Shown here piece after piece: positions 1 to 8,037 of a stretch of 45,561 nucleotides of DNA. The translations under genes were made by a program, and so were the position numbers. Positions within the stretch are counted from its first letter, which is position 1. Each line of letters starts with the position of its first letter. The notes beneath the pieces are model-generated. The model was not told where the DNA came from. It did no database searches and saw only the letters and a list, made by a program, of their open reading frames with translations. Source of the DNA: Bacillota bacterium (GTDB lineage: Bacteria > Bacillota > Clostridia > Christensenellales > Aristaeellaceae); NCBI GenBank assembly GCA_023409955.1, contig JAEYQQ010000060.1:1-45561 (forward strand). Reading direction: 5' to 3'.

Positions 1-3000
1 ATATTGGGGGATACGTGCTATGATGGTGGCACCGGATTTGGGCTCTTTACGCATATTAAGGGAGCCCGACTGTGTATTTACAAACACTTCAGAATCGGCA
101 GAGGGTGTTGGGGTTGGAGTGATGTCAGGGCTGGGGCTTATTGTGCCGCTAGGTTCAGGGGTTGGCGTAGGTGATGGTGAAGGCGTGGGGGTTTCATTGG
201 ATATGAATGTTAAGAACTTTGTCATAACATATCCGGTTTTTCCGCTGTAAGCAACCTTGGACCATTCGCCACCCTTTGATTCTACTGTTACTGTAGCATT
301 TTGCGGTATGGTGGCAACAATCGTTCCATTTGAAGCTGCAGTCTTGCGCATGTTCAGCGAACCTGATGCCGTAGTTACCCGGGCTTGTTCACTTTCTGGT
401 ATCGGTGTGGCGGTTGGAGCAGGAGGCGGTGTATGATTGGAATCCAAGAAAGTCAAATAGGTGGTCATGACATAACCGTCATAGCCGGCATACTTGACCC
501 TGGACCATGTATCGCCCTTGCTTACTACAGCAACATAAGCATTCTGCGGGATGGTGCATAGAATGGTGCTGCCAGTCTTGCCCTGGGTTCGCATGTTTAA
601 GGAACCGGATTTGGTAGTTACCTTTGCATATGATGTTTCACCAGGGGTAGGTTCCTCTTCCTCTTGGGAATCAAAGAGCAGGTACTGAGTCATTACATAC
701 CCAGATACACCTGCGTATCTGACTGCGCTCCATGTGTCACCTTTCTCAGTAACGATGATGCTTTCGCCTTTGGGAATCTCCAGAAGAATTTCAGAATCCT
801 GGCTTGCTGTCTTGCGAAGATTGAGCGTACCGGAGGTGGAGTTCACAACAGCTTCCAACTCCCCTTCTCCAAGAGGCGGATCTTCAATGGGCGTATCTCC
901 TGGCTCACCTGTCATGGTAAGATAGGAACTAAGCATATAACCTGTCGTATTTTGATGCTTGACCTTGCTCCATGTACCGTCGTTTCTAAGAACGGTCACG
1001 TTGGTGCCATGTGCCAATTTGCTAAGTATTGTGGCACTGGTAGATGCAGTTGCCCGAAGATTAACTGTACCTGAGCCACTTGGAACGGTTACAACGGCGC
1101 CAGTGCTAGCGGGATCAGCCGTTGTGCCTGGATAGGTTGAAGAAAATTTTAAAAAGTCTGTGGATGCGTATGCAATTATTGCCCCATGCTGTACATATGC
1201 CCATTGGCTGTTTTTGCTGAATACAGGCAGCACCGATCCGGTTGGTGCAGTGCCCACGATTGCAGCGCTTGCAGAGCCCTCTGCCCGGAGATTCAAGTAA
1301 TTTGATGCAGTAACCGTTGCATATTGGGTAATAACGGTGGGCTCTTTATCGGTTGTTGCCGGCGCTGTGCCAGAAATACTCAATGCGTTTGCTTCGACAT
1401 AGCCGCTGATGCCGCCATACTGTATAAAGGCCCATCCATTATTGACAGACCATACTTTTACAGGTACTCCGTGTGGAACTGTACCGATGATTTCCGCAGA
1501 TGAACTGGCAGTTTTTCTGATACCCAGCAGATCAGACGCGCTAATCAGCTTGACAATGGCCGAAGCAGGTGCATCGGAGTCATCAATATCGGCAGGTGTT
1601 TCAATGATCGTTTCTTCCTGAGAAGCTTCCCCGGAAACGATTTTACTCAAAATGGTGTTGGTGAAATTGTGCTGTACACGCTTGCTGCCTTCAAAATAAA
1701 AGCCAATAATCTGATCATACGTATATCCCAGCTTGCCCATTTGCATGGCACCGCGCTGGCTTAAGCCAACACCATGACCATATCGGCGGGCATTTAAAAC
1801 AAAGTTGCTGCCTGATTTAGTTACCGTCCAAAGTTCATTTTGGGATGAGCTGATACTCATGCCAAAAATGCCTTCCAGTTCAGAAAAAATATTGACTGTA
1901 ACAGTTGCTGCCACTTCTACCGTTGTGCCAGCGCTGTTTTTTGTGCGCACTGTCAGATCAAAATCCATTTTCGTATACAGACGGCTGGGATCTGCATATT
2001 TGGGTGTATGTGGCGTGATGTCATTTATTTTCAAAACGGTTACTACTGATGAGCTGCCATTATACCCCATGGACTGTACAACAGATGCAGCCTTTGTATT
2101 GAGCAAAGCTTTGAGTGATGCGTTCTGGCTTCCGCTTAGCCCGTCACCATATATTGTGGCTTTTTTGACAACAGAATCTGGGTTTGCAAGATCAAACGGG
2201 TCATCCTTAACCGATAGATACTCATAGCCTGAGCCGCCCCAGATGTTTTTGCTTGACTCTGTCTGTCCGCCATTGGATGCAGTATAGAAGGTGCCTGTCA
2301 GGCTGGTACCGTTCATGACAACGATGCCCTTTGTTGCATCAACTGCAGCCTTGCAATTGGCATACCCGGATGGTGTGCCGCGATATACCTGGTCGCTTGT
2401 TGTATCCACAACATCGTACATAGCGCCAGAGCGGCTTTGCATAGCACGCAAAGTGTATGTTCGTGCGGCGATCGCTTGGGCCTTTAACGCTTCAATATGC
2501 GCACCATTGCCCATTTCATAGGGAAGAACACCATACATATAGTTTTCAATATAAATATAAGCAATGGTATACAGCTTATAGCCACTGCTTACCTTGTTGA
2601 CAATAAAGCGTAAATCTCCCGGATACGGATTGGTTGGGTTTCTTGATTCAGCAATCAAAATACCGTTGTTTCCGCTGGTGCTATGACGGCGCAGGGCAAA
2701 CTGACTGCCCATGTCAGTGGTTACACCATTTCGTGTAAGGGTTAGCTTACCTGTGCTGCTGTTGAAGTTGACAACCAATTTTTCACCATTGGACAGCGCC
2801 TGATTAGTGTTTCCGTTGATGCTATAGCTGCCTTCAGTGGTTATGTTAAGTTTACTTGGATCCCCCATGGATGACAAGTATACCCTTACCATGCCATTGG
2901 TAGAGTTTGTCATCTTAACCAGTGGTGCAGATTTGACTTCCACCTCTGCAGTTGCAAAAGACATGGAAATGCTAAATGCCGTCAAAAGAAAGAGGAAAAA

Positions 3001-3042
3001 GCTAATTACTTTTACCTTTTTGTTTTTCCCCGTGCAAGTCAT
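1..3042 (-). CDS. Secreted SpoIID-domain protein with SH3 repeat array (3' end outside window)
   Basis: At least 1014 residues, open to the window edge with no stop seen. The first ~35 residues form a lysine-rich n-region and hydrophobic core, so it is probably exported. A SpoIID/LytB-like domain follows: VLPYEM (candidate catalytic Glu near residue 176, matching the lytic transglycosylase Glu of SpoIID) and, near residues 419-432, GHGVGLSQRGA. Six complete SH3-type repeats of about 60 residues and the start of a seventh come next, each with a LNLR/LNMR motif and a GYV(M) motif. They are joined by Pro/Thr/Ser/Glu linkers that turn into a PTPSPSPTPTP stretch. The start is set at 3042 because GGGAGG abuts the upstream ATG (3051) but lies 9 nt before this one. 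SpoIID proteins cleave peptidoglycan; whether this one acts in sporulation or vegetative wall turnover is open. Confidence 0.85.
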   Translation of the reverse strand, partial: MTCTGKNKKVKVISFFLFLLTAFSISMSFATAEVEVKSAPLVKMTNSTNGMVRVYLSSMGDPSKLNITTEGSYSINGNTNQALSNGEKLVVNFNSSTGKLTLTRNGVTTDMGSQFALRRHSTSGNNGILIAESRNPTNPYPGDLRFIVNKVSSGYKLYTIAYIYIENYMYGVLPYEMGNGAHIEALKAQAIAARTYTLRAMQSRSGAMYDVVDTTSDQVYRGTPSGYANCKAAVDATKGIVVMNGTSLTGTFYTASNGGQTESSKNIWGGSGYEYLSVKDDPFDLANPDSVVKKATIYGDGLSGSQNASLKALLNTKAASVVQSMGYNGSSSVVTVLKINDITPHTPKYADPSRLYTKMDFDLTVRTKNSAGTTVEVAATVTVNIFSELEGIFGMSISSSQNELWTVTKSGSNFVLNARRYGHGVGLSQRGAMQMGKLGYTYDQIIGFYFEGSKRVQHNFTNTILSKIVSGEASQEETIIETPADIDDSDAPASAIVKLISASDLLGIRKTASSSAEIIGTVPHGVPVKVWSVNNGWAFIQYGGISGYVEANALSISGTAPATTDKEPTVITQYATVTASNYLNLRAEGSASAAIVGTAPTGSVLPVFSKNSQWAYVQHGAIIAYASTDFLKFSSTYPGTTADPASTGAVVTVPSGSGTVNLRATASTSATILSKLAHGTNVTVLRNDGTWSKVKHQNTTGYMLSSYLTMTGEPGDTPIEDPPLGEGELEAVVNSTSGTLNLRKTASQDSEILLEIPKGESIIVTEKGDTWSAVRYAGVSGYVMTQYLLFDSQEEEEPTPGETSYAKVTTKSGSLNMRTQGKTGSTILCTIPQNAYVAVVSKGDTWSRVKYAGYDGYVMTTYLTFLDSNHTPPPAPTATPIPESEQARVTTASGSLNMRKTAASNGTIVATIPQNATVTVESKGGEWSKVAYSGKTGYVMTKFLTFISNETPTPSPSPTPTPEPSGTISPSPDITPTPTPSADSEVFVNTQSGSLNMRKEPKSGATIIARIPQY

Positions 3043-3355
3043 GCGGTTCATCCTCCCGGCGGCCATCTTAAGTAGGCCTGATTTTGCGGCCTGCGCCTAT
3101 ATTTGCAATCCATGAAGCTTTACGCAACGAAAACTTCATACTTTTGTAACTTATCGAAGTGTACCATACAAAGCTTCCCTTGTCTACATATCTCATAAAA
3201 AATGCTTGTAAATTAAGTTGTAAAAGGAATTTGTTTTGAAACCCTGCAAGTTTTGCTCATATGCACGAAATGCGGCGCGCAAAGGCAAAAAAATACCGGA
3301 TGTCACCATCCGGCCAATAAAAGAGAGCCTCTCGACCGAGAGGCTCCAGAAAGAA
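3043..3355. other. Intergenic stretch: leader of the SpoIID-like gene and ferredoxin terminator
   Basis: No gene is supported here. It holds the upstream region of the SpoIID-like gene, with a possible minus-strand sigma-A pair TAGACA / TACACT 17 bp apart around 3160-3190 (weak), and the ferredoxin terminator at its right end. The longer frames through it on both strands are shadows. Confidence 0.5.
3313..3346 (-). terminator. Rho-independent terminator of the ferredoxin gene
   Basis: A near-perfect 10-bp inverted repeat (GAGCCTCTCG / CGAGAGGCTC, 3325-3346) lies 10 bases past the ferredoxin stop. On the minus strand it is followed by TCTTTTATT, the usual U-rich tail. Confidence 0.85.
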
Positions 3356-3526
3356 TTATTTCTGAGCGGGGGCGCCCACGGGGCAGACGTCAGAGCAAGC
3401 GCCGCAGTCAATGCACTTTTCAGGATCGATATCATACTTGCCTTCGCCTTCGGAAATCGCCTGTACGGGGCATTCGGGTTCGCATGCGCCGCAGCTGATG
3501 CATTCTTCGGAAATGTTGTATGCCAT
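3356..3526 (-). CDS. 2[4Fe-4S] ferredoxin
   Basis: A 56-residue protein beginning MAYNISEECI. It carries two CxxCxxCxxxCP cluster motifs: CISCGACEPECP (residues 9-20) and CIDCGACSDVCP (38-49). This is the classic clostridial low-potential electron carrier, cytoplasmic, exchanging electrons with oxidoreductases such as pyruvate:ferredoxin oxidoreductase or hydrogenase. The start has a textbook AAGGAGGTGA ribosome site. It is a single-gene unit with its own promoter and terminator. Longer overlapping frames on both strands are shadows of it. Confidence 0.97.
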   Translation of the reverse strand: MAYNISEECISCGACEPECPVQAISEGEGKYDIDPEKCIDCGACSDVCPVGAPAQK

Positions 3527-3585
3527 AGTGGATTCACCTCCTTGTATACCATCTAATGATTGGATACAAATAAGTTACCGCAAAT

Positions 3586-3614
3586 ATGATACCACGCAAC
3601 GGTTTCAAATGCAA
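3586..3614 (-). promoter_or_regulatory. Sigma-A-type promoter of the ferredoxin gene
   Basis: Read on the minus strand: TTGCAT (-35), 17-bp spacer, TATCAT (-10), about 60 bp before the start codon. Confidence 0.6.
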
Positions 3615-3645
3615 GCCTTAATCAGCGCAAGCAATTAGCAAATCA

Positions 3646-4785
3646 TCATTGCGGTTCATCATCATCACCAATTTCTGGTGCATCATCCATCAGATCAGGA
3701 AATGTCAGCAAATCATCAGGATTATCGCTGTCATCCTCTTCTGCTAGGTTAAGGTCCTCTTCGATATCATTGGTAGCATCCATAAAATCTTCCGGAAGAT
3801 CATGATCCTGCTGGTTGGCAGCCCGCATGGCTTGATCAACCGCTGTAAGCCAAGGAGATGCAGGTGCATTCTTCTGCTCAACAGAAGGCTTGGTTTTTTC
3901 TTTTTTTACAGGACGTGATTCCTTTACAGATTCATCCCGTTCCCTTTGATGTGTGTTATCAGATGTATTTTGCTGCTGCGTTATACGCTGCACATCGTTC
4001 ATGTGATAATCCTTCAGTTCACTGGAGTCACCTTTTTGGATTTTTACCCGAACAGTTTCCTTAATTACGTTGATATCCCAAACAACGCCTTTCCCATCGG
4101 GAACAATGACTTCTTTGCCAACCTTGGGCATACGCTTACGTGTCTGCTCATAATTATCCTGTTCATATTTCAAGCAGCACATCAGCCGCCCGCATACGCC
4201 GGAAATTTTGGTTGGATTCAGTGACAAATTCTGTTCTTTTGCCATCTTAATGGAAACAGGCTGGAAGTCACCCAAGAAGCTGCCGCAGCAGATAGGCCGG
4301 CCACAAGGCCCAAGGCCTCCTAGCATTTTTGCCTCGTCACGGACGCCAATCTGCCGCAGTTCAATGCGGGTTTTGAAAACAGATGCAAGATCTTTGACAA
4401 GGGAACGAAAATCTACCCGCCCGTTGGCAGTAAAGTAGAAAAGGATTTTTGAGTTGTCAAACGTGTATTCGACACTCACCAGCTTCATATCAAGCTTATG
4501 TTCAATGATCTTACGCTGGCAAACAGAATATGCCTCACGTTCATTCTTATCATTTTCCTGAGCGTGCTGAATATCTTCAGCTGATGCAATTCGGATTACC
4601 TGTTTAAGGGGTGCGATGATTTGATCATCGTCTATTTCCCGGACACCAGTAACAACCTCACCAAACTCCACGCCCCTGGCCGTTTCAACAATGACATAAT
4701 CACCTGCAGATGGCCAAAGAGATCCTGGATGGAAAAAATATAGCTTACCCGCATTTTTGAAGCGGACGCCGATTACGGTTGCCAT
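3646..4785 (-). CDS. ricT: RicT/YaaT, PSP1-domain iron-sulfur regulator of RNA processing
   Basis: 379 residues. The PSP1 domain spans roughly residues 60-210 and has the family's cysteine-rich region: C161, C166, C167 (GPCGRPICCG) and C198, C203, C204 (VCGRLMCC). In Bacillus subtilis, RicT (YaaT) with RicA and RicF forms an Fe-S-bearing complex that acts with RNase Y in mRNA maturation and affects sporulation, competence and biofilm formation. The last ~100 residues are polar, then strongly acidic (low complexity) and probably disordered. The gene overlaps the holB stop by 13 bp, so the two are translationally coupled. No ricA or ricF is in this window. Confidence 0.93.
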   Translation of the reverse strand: MATVIGVRFKNAGKLYFFHPGSLWPSAGDYVIVETARGVEFGEVVTGVREIDDDQIIAPLKQVIRIASAEDIQHAQENDKNEREAYSVCQRKIIEHKLDMKLVSVEYTFDNSKILFYFTANGRVDFRSLVKDLASVFKTRIELRQIGVRDEAKMLGGLGPCGRPICCGSFLGDFQPVSIKMAKEQNLSLNPTKISGVCGRLMCCLKYEQDNYEQTRKRMPKVGKEVIVPDGKGVVWDINVIKETVRVKIQKGDSSELKDYHMNDVQRITQQQNTSDNTHQRERDESVKESRPVKKEKTKPSVEQKNAPASPWLTAVDQAMRAANQQDHDLPEDFMDATNDIEEDLNLAEEDDSDNPDDLLTFPDLMDDAPEIGDDDEPQ

Positions 4786-5807
4786 GATTTGACTTCCTCC
4801 GTTATTTTAAGCAGCAGTTCTTCTAAAACTGCCTGCCAGCTTACTTGACTTGCTTTACGCCGCCGGGCGTAGAATATGGCATCCATCACACGCTGCAATG
4901 ATGCGATATGTGCTTGCTCCCCCGCTCTTTGCCAGAACCGAGGGAAATCTGCCAGGGTTATTTCAGGGAGACGGGAAAGCCGAACCAGCATTACCTCATG
5001 AACGAGGCTTTCCAGTATATTTAGGAATAGATCTGCCTGCTCTTTGTCTTCTTTCATGGCATTGCTGATGGGAAAGATATCCCTTTCGCTTTCCATTAAA
5101 AAAACGGACTGCAAAATTTTTTGACGCGTTTGTGTGTAAATTGGATCACGCCAGATTTTGATGGCGTCACCTATACTGCCTCCGCTTAAAACACACAACT
5201 CATCTACCCGTTCATCCGGCACACCGAATGCATGCAAAACAGGGGCCATATCTTCCCGGGTCCATAGCGGAATAGATACTATACGACACCGTGATACCAC
5301 AGTTGGCAATAACGCCGATGCTTCCTGAGCTGTCAGAATGAAAAGGACGTCATCTGACGGTTCTTCCAATGTTTTCAGCAGGCTGTTTTGTGCCTGGGCA
5401 GTCATTTTTTCTGCCCGCTCGATCAAAATCACCCGCCGTCCGCCCTCGTAGGTATGTTCTCCGGTCAGACGTACCGCTTCACGAATCACATCGACGCCAA
5501 TGGCCTTTCCACCAATGATCTGTTTGACGTCCGGATGTGTACCATCCAAAAAACGGATACAGGTGGGACATTGAAAACAAGGCTTGTTTTCGCCAAGGCA
5601 CAATGCTGCCATGGCGCACTGTTTGGCCAGCGTGCGTTTCCCTACCCCTTCGGGCCCGGTAAGCAAATAGGCATGAACACCATCGCCAGTAGCAAATTCT
5701 TCAATCAGCTTACGGAAAAGAGCGCCCGGCCGGATTTTATCCGCAGTGCCGGACGCGCTTTCCATACCGAAACGGGCTGCATCGGACAAAGAAACCACCT
5801 TTCTCAA
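4773..5807 (-). CDS. holB: DNA polymerase III delta' subunit (clamp loader)
   Basis: 344 residues, normal for the family. Walker A is GPEGVGKRT (51-59). The zinc module uses C70, C77, C80 and C83. Sensor and arginine-finger region features TLEEPSDD and VVSRC follow. The Walker B position reads IERAEK rather than a typical DEAD-like motif. Delta' is part of the AAA+ clamp loader that opens the sliding clamp during replication. It sits 8 bp behind darA and overlaps ricT, as in the Bacillus yaaQ-yaaR-holB-yaaT block; tmk, which heads that block in Bacillus, and yaaR are absent here. Confidence 0.93.
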   Translation of the reverse strand: MRKVVSLSDAARFGMESASGTADKIRPGALFRKLIEEFATGDGVHAYLLTGPEGVGKRTLAKQCAMAALCLGENKPCFQCPTCIRFLDGTHPDVKQIIGGKAIGVDVIREAVRLTGEHTYEGGRRVILIERAEKMTAQAQNSLLKTLEEPSDDVLFILTAQEASALLPTVVSRCRIVSIPLWTREDMAPVLHAFGVPDERVDELCVLSGGSIGDAIKIWRDPIYTQTRQKILQSVFLMESERDIFPISNAMKEDKEQADLFLNILESLVHEVMLVRLSRLPEITLADFPRFWQRAGEQAHIASLQRVMDAIFYARRRKASQVSWQAVLEELLLKITEEVKSWQP

Positions 5808-5815
5808 GGCACAAC

Positions 5816-6145
5816 CTATAGCTTGACGAATTGATCCACCGTCAGAACAAAGATGGTTGCGCCCCCCACCATGACCTCGATGGGATAAGGCGAATATACG
5901 CCGGATACCCCGGCCATGGAGGTAGGAGATGTTGCAATCTGCTTGCGGCTTTTACATACCTTTTCAATAACGGCCATGGCCGCCTCAAAACGGTCATCAT
6001 CTACGCCTACCAGCAATGTGGTGTTGCCTGCCCTCAAAAAGCCACCGGTGGTTGCCAGCTTGGTAACACCAAAACCGTCATTCATCAACTGGCTAATCAA
6101 CCGGGAAGCATCTTCATCCTGAACAATGGCCACAATCAGTTTCAT
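5816..6145 (-). CDS. darA: DarA/PstA-type cyclic-di-AMP receptor (PII-like, DUF970)
   Basis: 109 residues starting MKLIVAIVQDEDASRL, the canonical N-terminus of the YaaQ/DarA family; also seen are TTGGFLRAGNTTLLVGV and the C-terminal VGGATIFVLTVDQF. These PII-like trimers bind c-di-AMP; their downstream partner is not settled. The start is fixed by GAAAGGAGG seven bases before the ATG; the longer frame upstream has no ribosome site. It heads the darA-holB-ricT operon with its own promoter. Confidence 0.95.
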   Translation of the reverse strand: MKLIVAIVQDEDASRLISQLMNDGFGVTKLATTGGFLRAGNTTLLVGVDDDRFEAAMAVIEKVCKSRKQIATSPTSMAGVSGVYSPYPIEVMVGGATIFVLTVDQFVKL

Positions 6146-6199
6146 AAAACTACCTCCTTTCAAATTAATGTAAGTAAATATTTGTTTTGACCTGCTAAC

Positions 6200-6228
6200 A
6201 GTATACAGCAAAACGTAAGAAAAATCAA
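6200..6228 (-). promoter_or_regulatory. Sigma-A promoter of darA-holB-ricT
   Basis: Minus strand: TTGATT, 17-bp spacer, TATACT, about 55 bp upstream of darA. It lies in the 137-bp gap after the ABC exporter gene, so the darA block can be transcribed independently. Confidence 0.65.
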
Positions 6229-6282
6229 TGCAGAAGCCATGGTATGGTTTATGGTTTTGACAAACCTTGGCACAACTGCCAT

Positions 6283-8037
6283 TTATGTATCCAGTTGATC
6301 ATCAACAGGAGCAAACTGGCTCTCATATAACCGCGTATAAAAACCCTTCTTTGCCAGCAATTCATCATGCTTTCCCTGCTCTGCAATCTTCCCGGCGTCC
6401 ATAACCAGGATGACATCCGCTTCTTTGATGGTGGATAAACGATGAGCAACGATAAAGCTTGTACGGCCTTCCATCATTTTGACAAAGGCTTTTTGCACCC
6501 TTATTTCTGTTCGTGTATCAATGGATGATGTAGCTTCGTCCAATATTAACATAGGCGGATTGAGCAGCATCACACGGGCAATGCATAGCAGCTGCTTTTG
6601 GCCCTGGGACAGGTTTCCTCCATTTTCTGAGATGACGGTATCATATCCCTTTTCAAGCCGTAAAATAAAGCCATGCGCATAGGCGGCTTTGGCTGCTTCC
6701 ATAATCTCATCCAAGGTTGCATCGGGTTTACCATACGCGATATTCTCACGGACCGTAGCATTTTGCAGCCAGGTATCCTGAAGCACCATGCCGTACTGGG
6801 CCCGCAGATTCTGTCGTGTAAGTTTTGTTGTATCAAAGCCATCCACAGTGATGACACCGTTATCCGCTTCATAAAAGCGCATAAGAAGATTGATCAGTGT
6901 GGTTTTACCACAGCCAGTGGGACCAACAACAGCAATGCGCTGGCCCGGCTTAACACTTAGTCGAAAGTTTTCAATCAATGGCCTTTGGGAATCGTAACGA
7001 AAAGAAATGTCCTGTATATCCACGCGGCCTGCGGCCCTTTTTATCACAGGAGCATCTGATGGATCCGGCGATTCCTCCGTCGCATCCAGCAACTCAAAGA
7101 CACGTGCGGCAGAAGACGCTGCAGTTTGCAACTGTGCCAGTATACCGGTCACTTCGTTAAAGGGTTTTGTATACTGATTTGCATAGCTCAAAAAACTGGT
7201 GAGTTGACCTATGGATAGCCGGCCTGAGATGGCAGCCAAGGCACCAGTCACCCCTACCGCTGCAAACACCAGACCATTGACAAAACGGGTCAGCGGGTTG
7301 GTGAAGGCTGGATAGATTTGCGCTTGCAGGCCCCAGCGGTACAGTTCCTTGTTCAGCATTTCATATCCTTCCTTAGCAGAAGTTTCCCTTCCGAAGGCCT
7401 TGATAACGCGCTGACCGGATATCATCTCTTCTACATAAGCCGTCAGTTCTCCCTGACTTTTTGCCTGCTGAAGAAAGGTGCGGTGGGTATGCTTGGAGAT
7501 AAAGGAGGCCAACAGCAACGAGACAGGCGTCAGCAAAACCACAACCAGCGCGATTAGCGGATGGATACTGAGCATAAATAGCAGCGTACCGATAATCTGT
7601 ACAACCCCTGAAAAGACCTGGGTAAAGCCATGTAAAAGCCCATCAGACACCTGATCGACATCGGTAACGATGCGGCCCATCAATTCACCTTGAGGTTTGC
7701 CATCCAGGTATTTTAGAGGCAGCCGCATGAGCTTGGAAAATGCATCTGTGCGAAGATCCCGGACAGTAAGGTAAGAAGCCTTGTTGGTACAAATGGCTGT
7801 TAGCCATTGAAACAAAGCTCCGATTGCAATAGATATCACAAAATAGATTAATACACGAAGGAGTTCCTGAAAATTTACCTGACCTGCATCCACCACCTGA
7901 TCGACAGCCTGGCCGATGAGTACAGGACCCAGCAAGGACATGGCAATGCCAACGATAGCACATAATAATGCCATAATTAGTTGATTTCTGTATGGCTTTG
8001 TATATCTTAGCAAGCGCAATACAATCAACTTGTTCAT
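6283..8037 (-). CDS. ABC exporter subunit B (catalytically complete NBD)
   Basis: 584 residues: an N-terminal six-helix exporter domain (1-310) followed by a nucleotide-binding domain. Walker A GPTGCGKTT (372-380), Q-loop Q420, signature LSQGQ (476-480, not the canonical LSGGQ), Walker B ILDE with catalytic E501, and switch His in AHR (H532). Together with the upstream gene it matches the heterodimeric exporter layout known from BmrCD and TM287/288, in which one ATP site is intact and the other degenerate. The start codon overlaps the partner's stop by 4 bp (ATGA), implying 1:1 coupling. The substrate cannot be read from sequence; drugs, lipids or peptides are all possible. Confidence 0.92.
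   Translation of the reverse strand: MNKLIVLRLLRYTKPYRNQLIMALLCAIVGIAMSLLGPVLIGQAVDQVVDAGQVNFQELLRVLIYFVISIAIGALFQWLTAICTNKASYLTVRDLRTDAFSKLMRLPLKYLDGKPQGELMGRIVTDVDQVSDGLLHGFTQVFSGVVQIIGTLLFMLSIHPLIALVVVLLTPVSLLLASFISKHTHRTFLQQAKSQGELTAYVEEMISGQRVIKAFGRETSAKEGYEMLNKELYRWGLQAQIYPAFTNPLTRFVNGLVFAAVGVTGALAAISGRLSIGQLTSFLSYANQYTKPFNEVTGILAQLQTAASSAARVFELLDATEESPDPSDAPVIKRAAGRVDIQDISFRYDSQRPLIENFRLSVKPGQRIAVVGPTGCGKTTLINLLMRFYEADNGVITVDGFDTTKLTRQNLRAQYGMVLQDTWLQNATVRENIAYGKPDATLDEIMEAAKAAYAHGFILRLEKGYDTVISENGGNLSQGQKQLLCIARVMLLNPPMLILDEATSSIDTRTEIRVQKAFVKMMEGRTSFIVAHRLSTIKEADVILVMDAGKIAEQGKHDELLAKKGFYTRLYESQFAPVDDQLDT

Noticed and set aside
1..1300. Possible short-repeat (CRISPR-like) array because similar sequence recurs about every 200 bases
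   Set aside because: The periodicity is coding: it reflects SH3 repeats in one open frame, and the units are diverged rather than identical.
20..2521. Series of plus-strand frames at 20-2521
   Set aside because: All are antisense shadows of the continuous SpoIID/SH3 gene.
3193..3552. 119-residue minus-strand frame over the ferredoxin gene, and plus-strand frames at 3236-3556
   Set aside because: They overlap the ferredoxin in other frames, show no family features, and the ferredoxin has the ribosome site and terminator.
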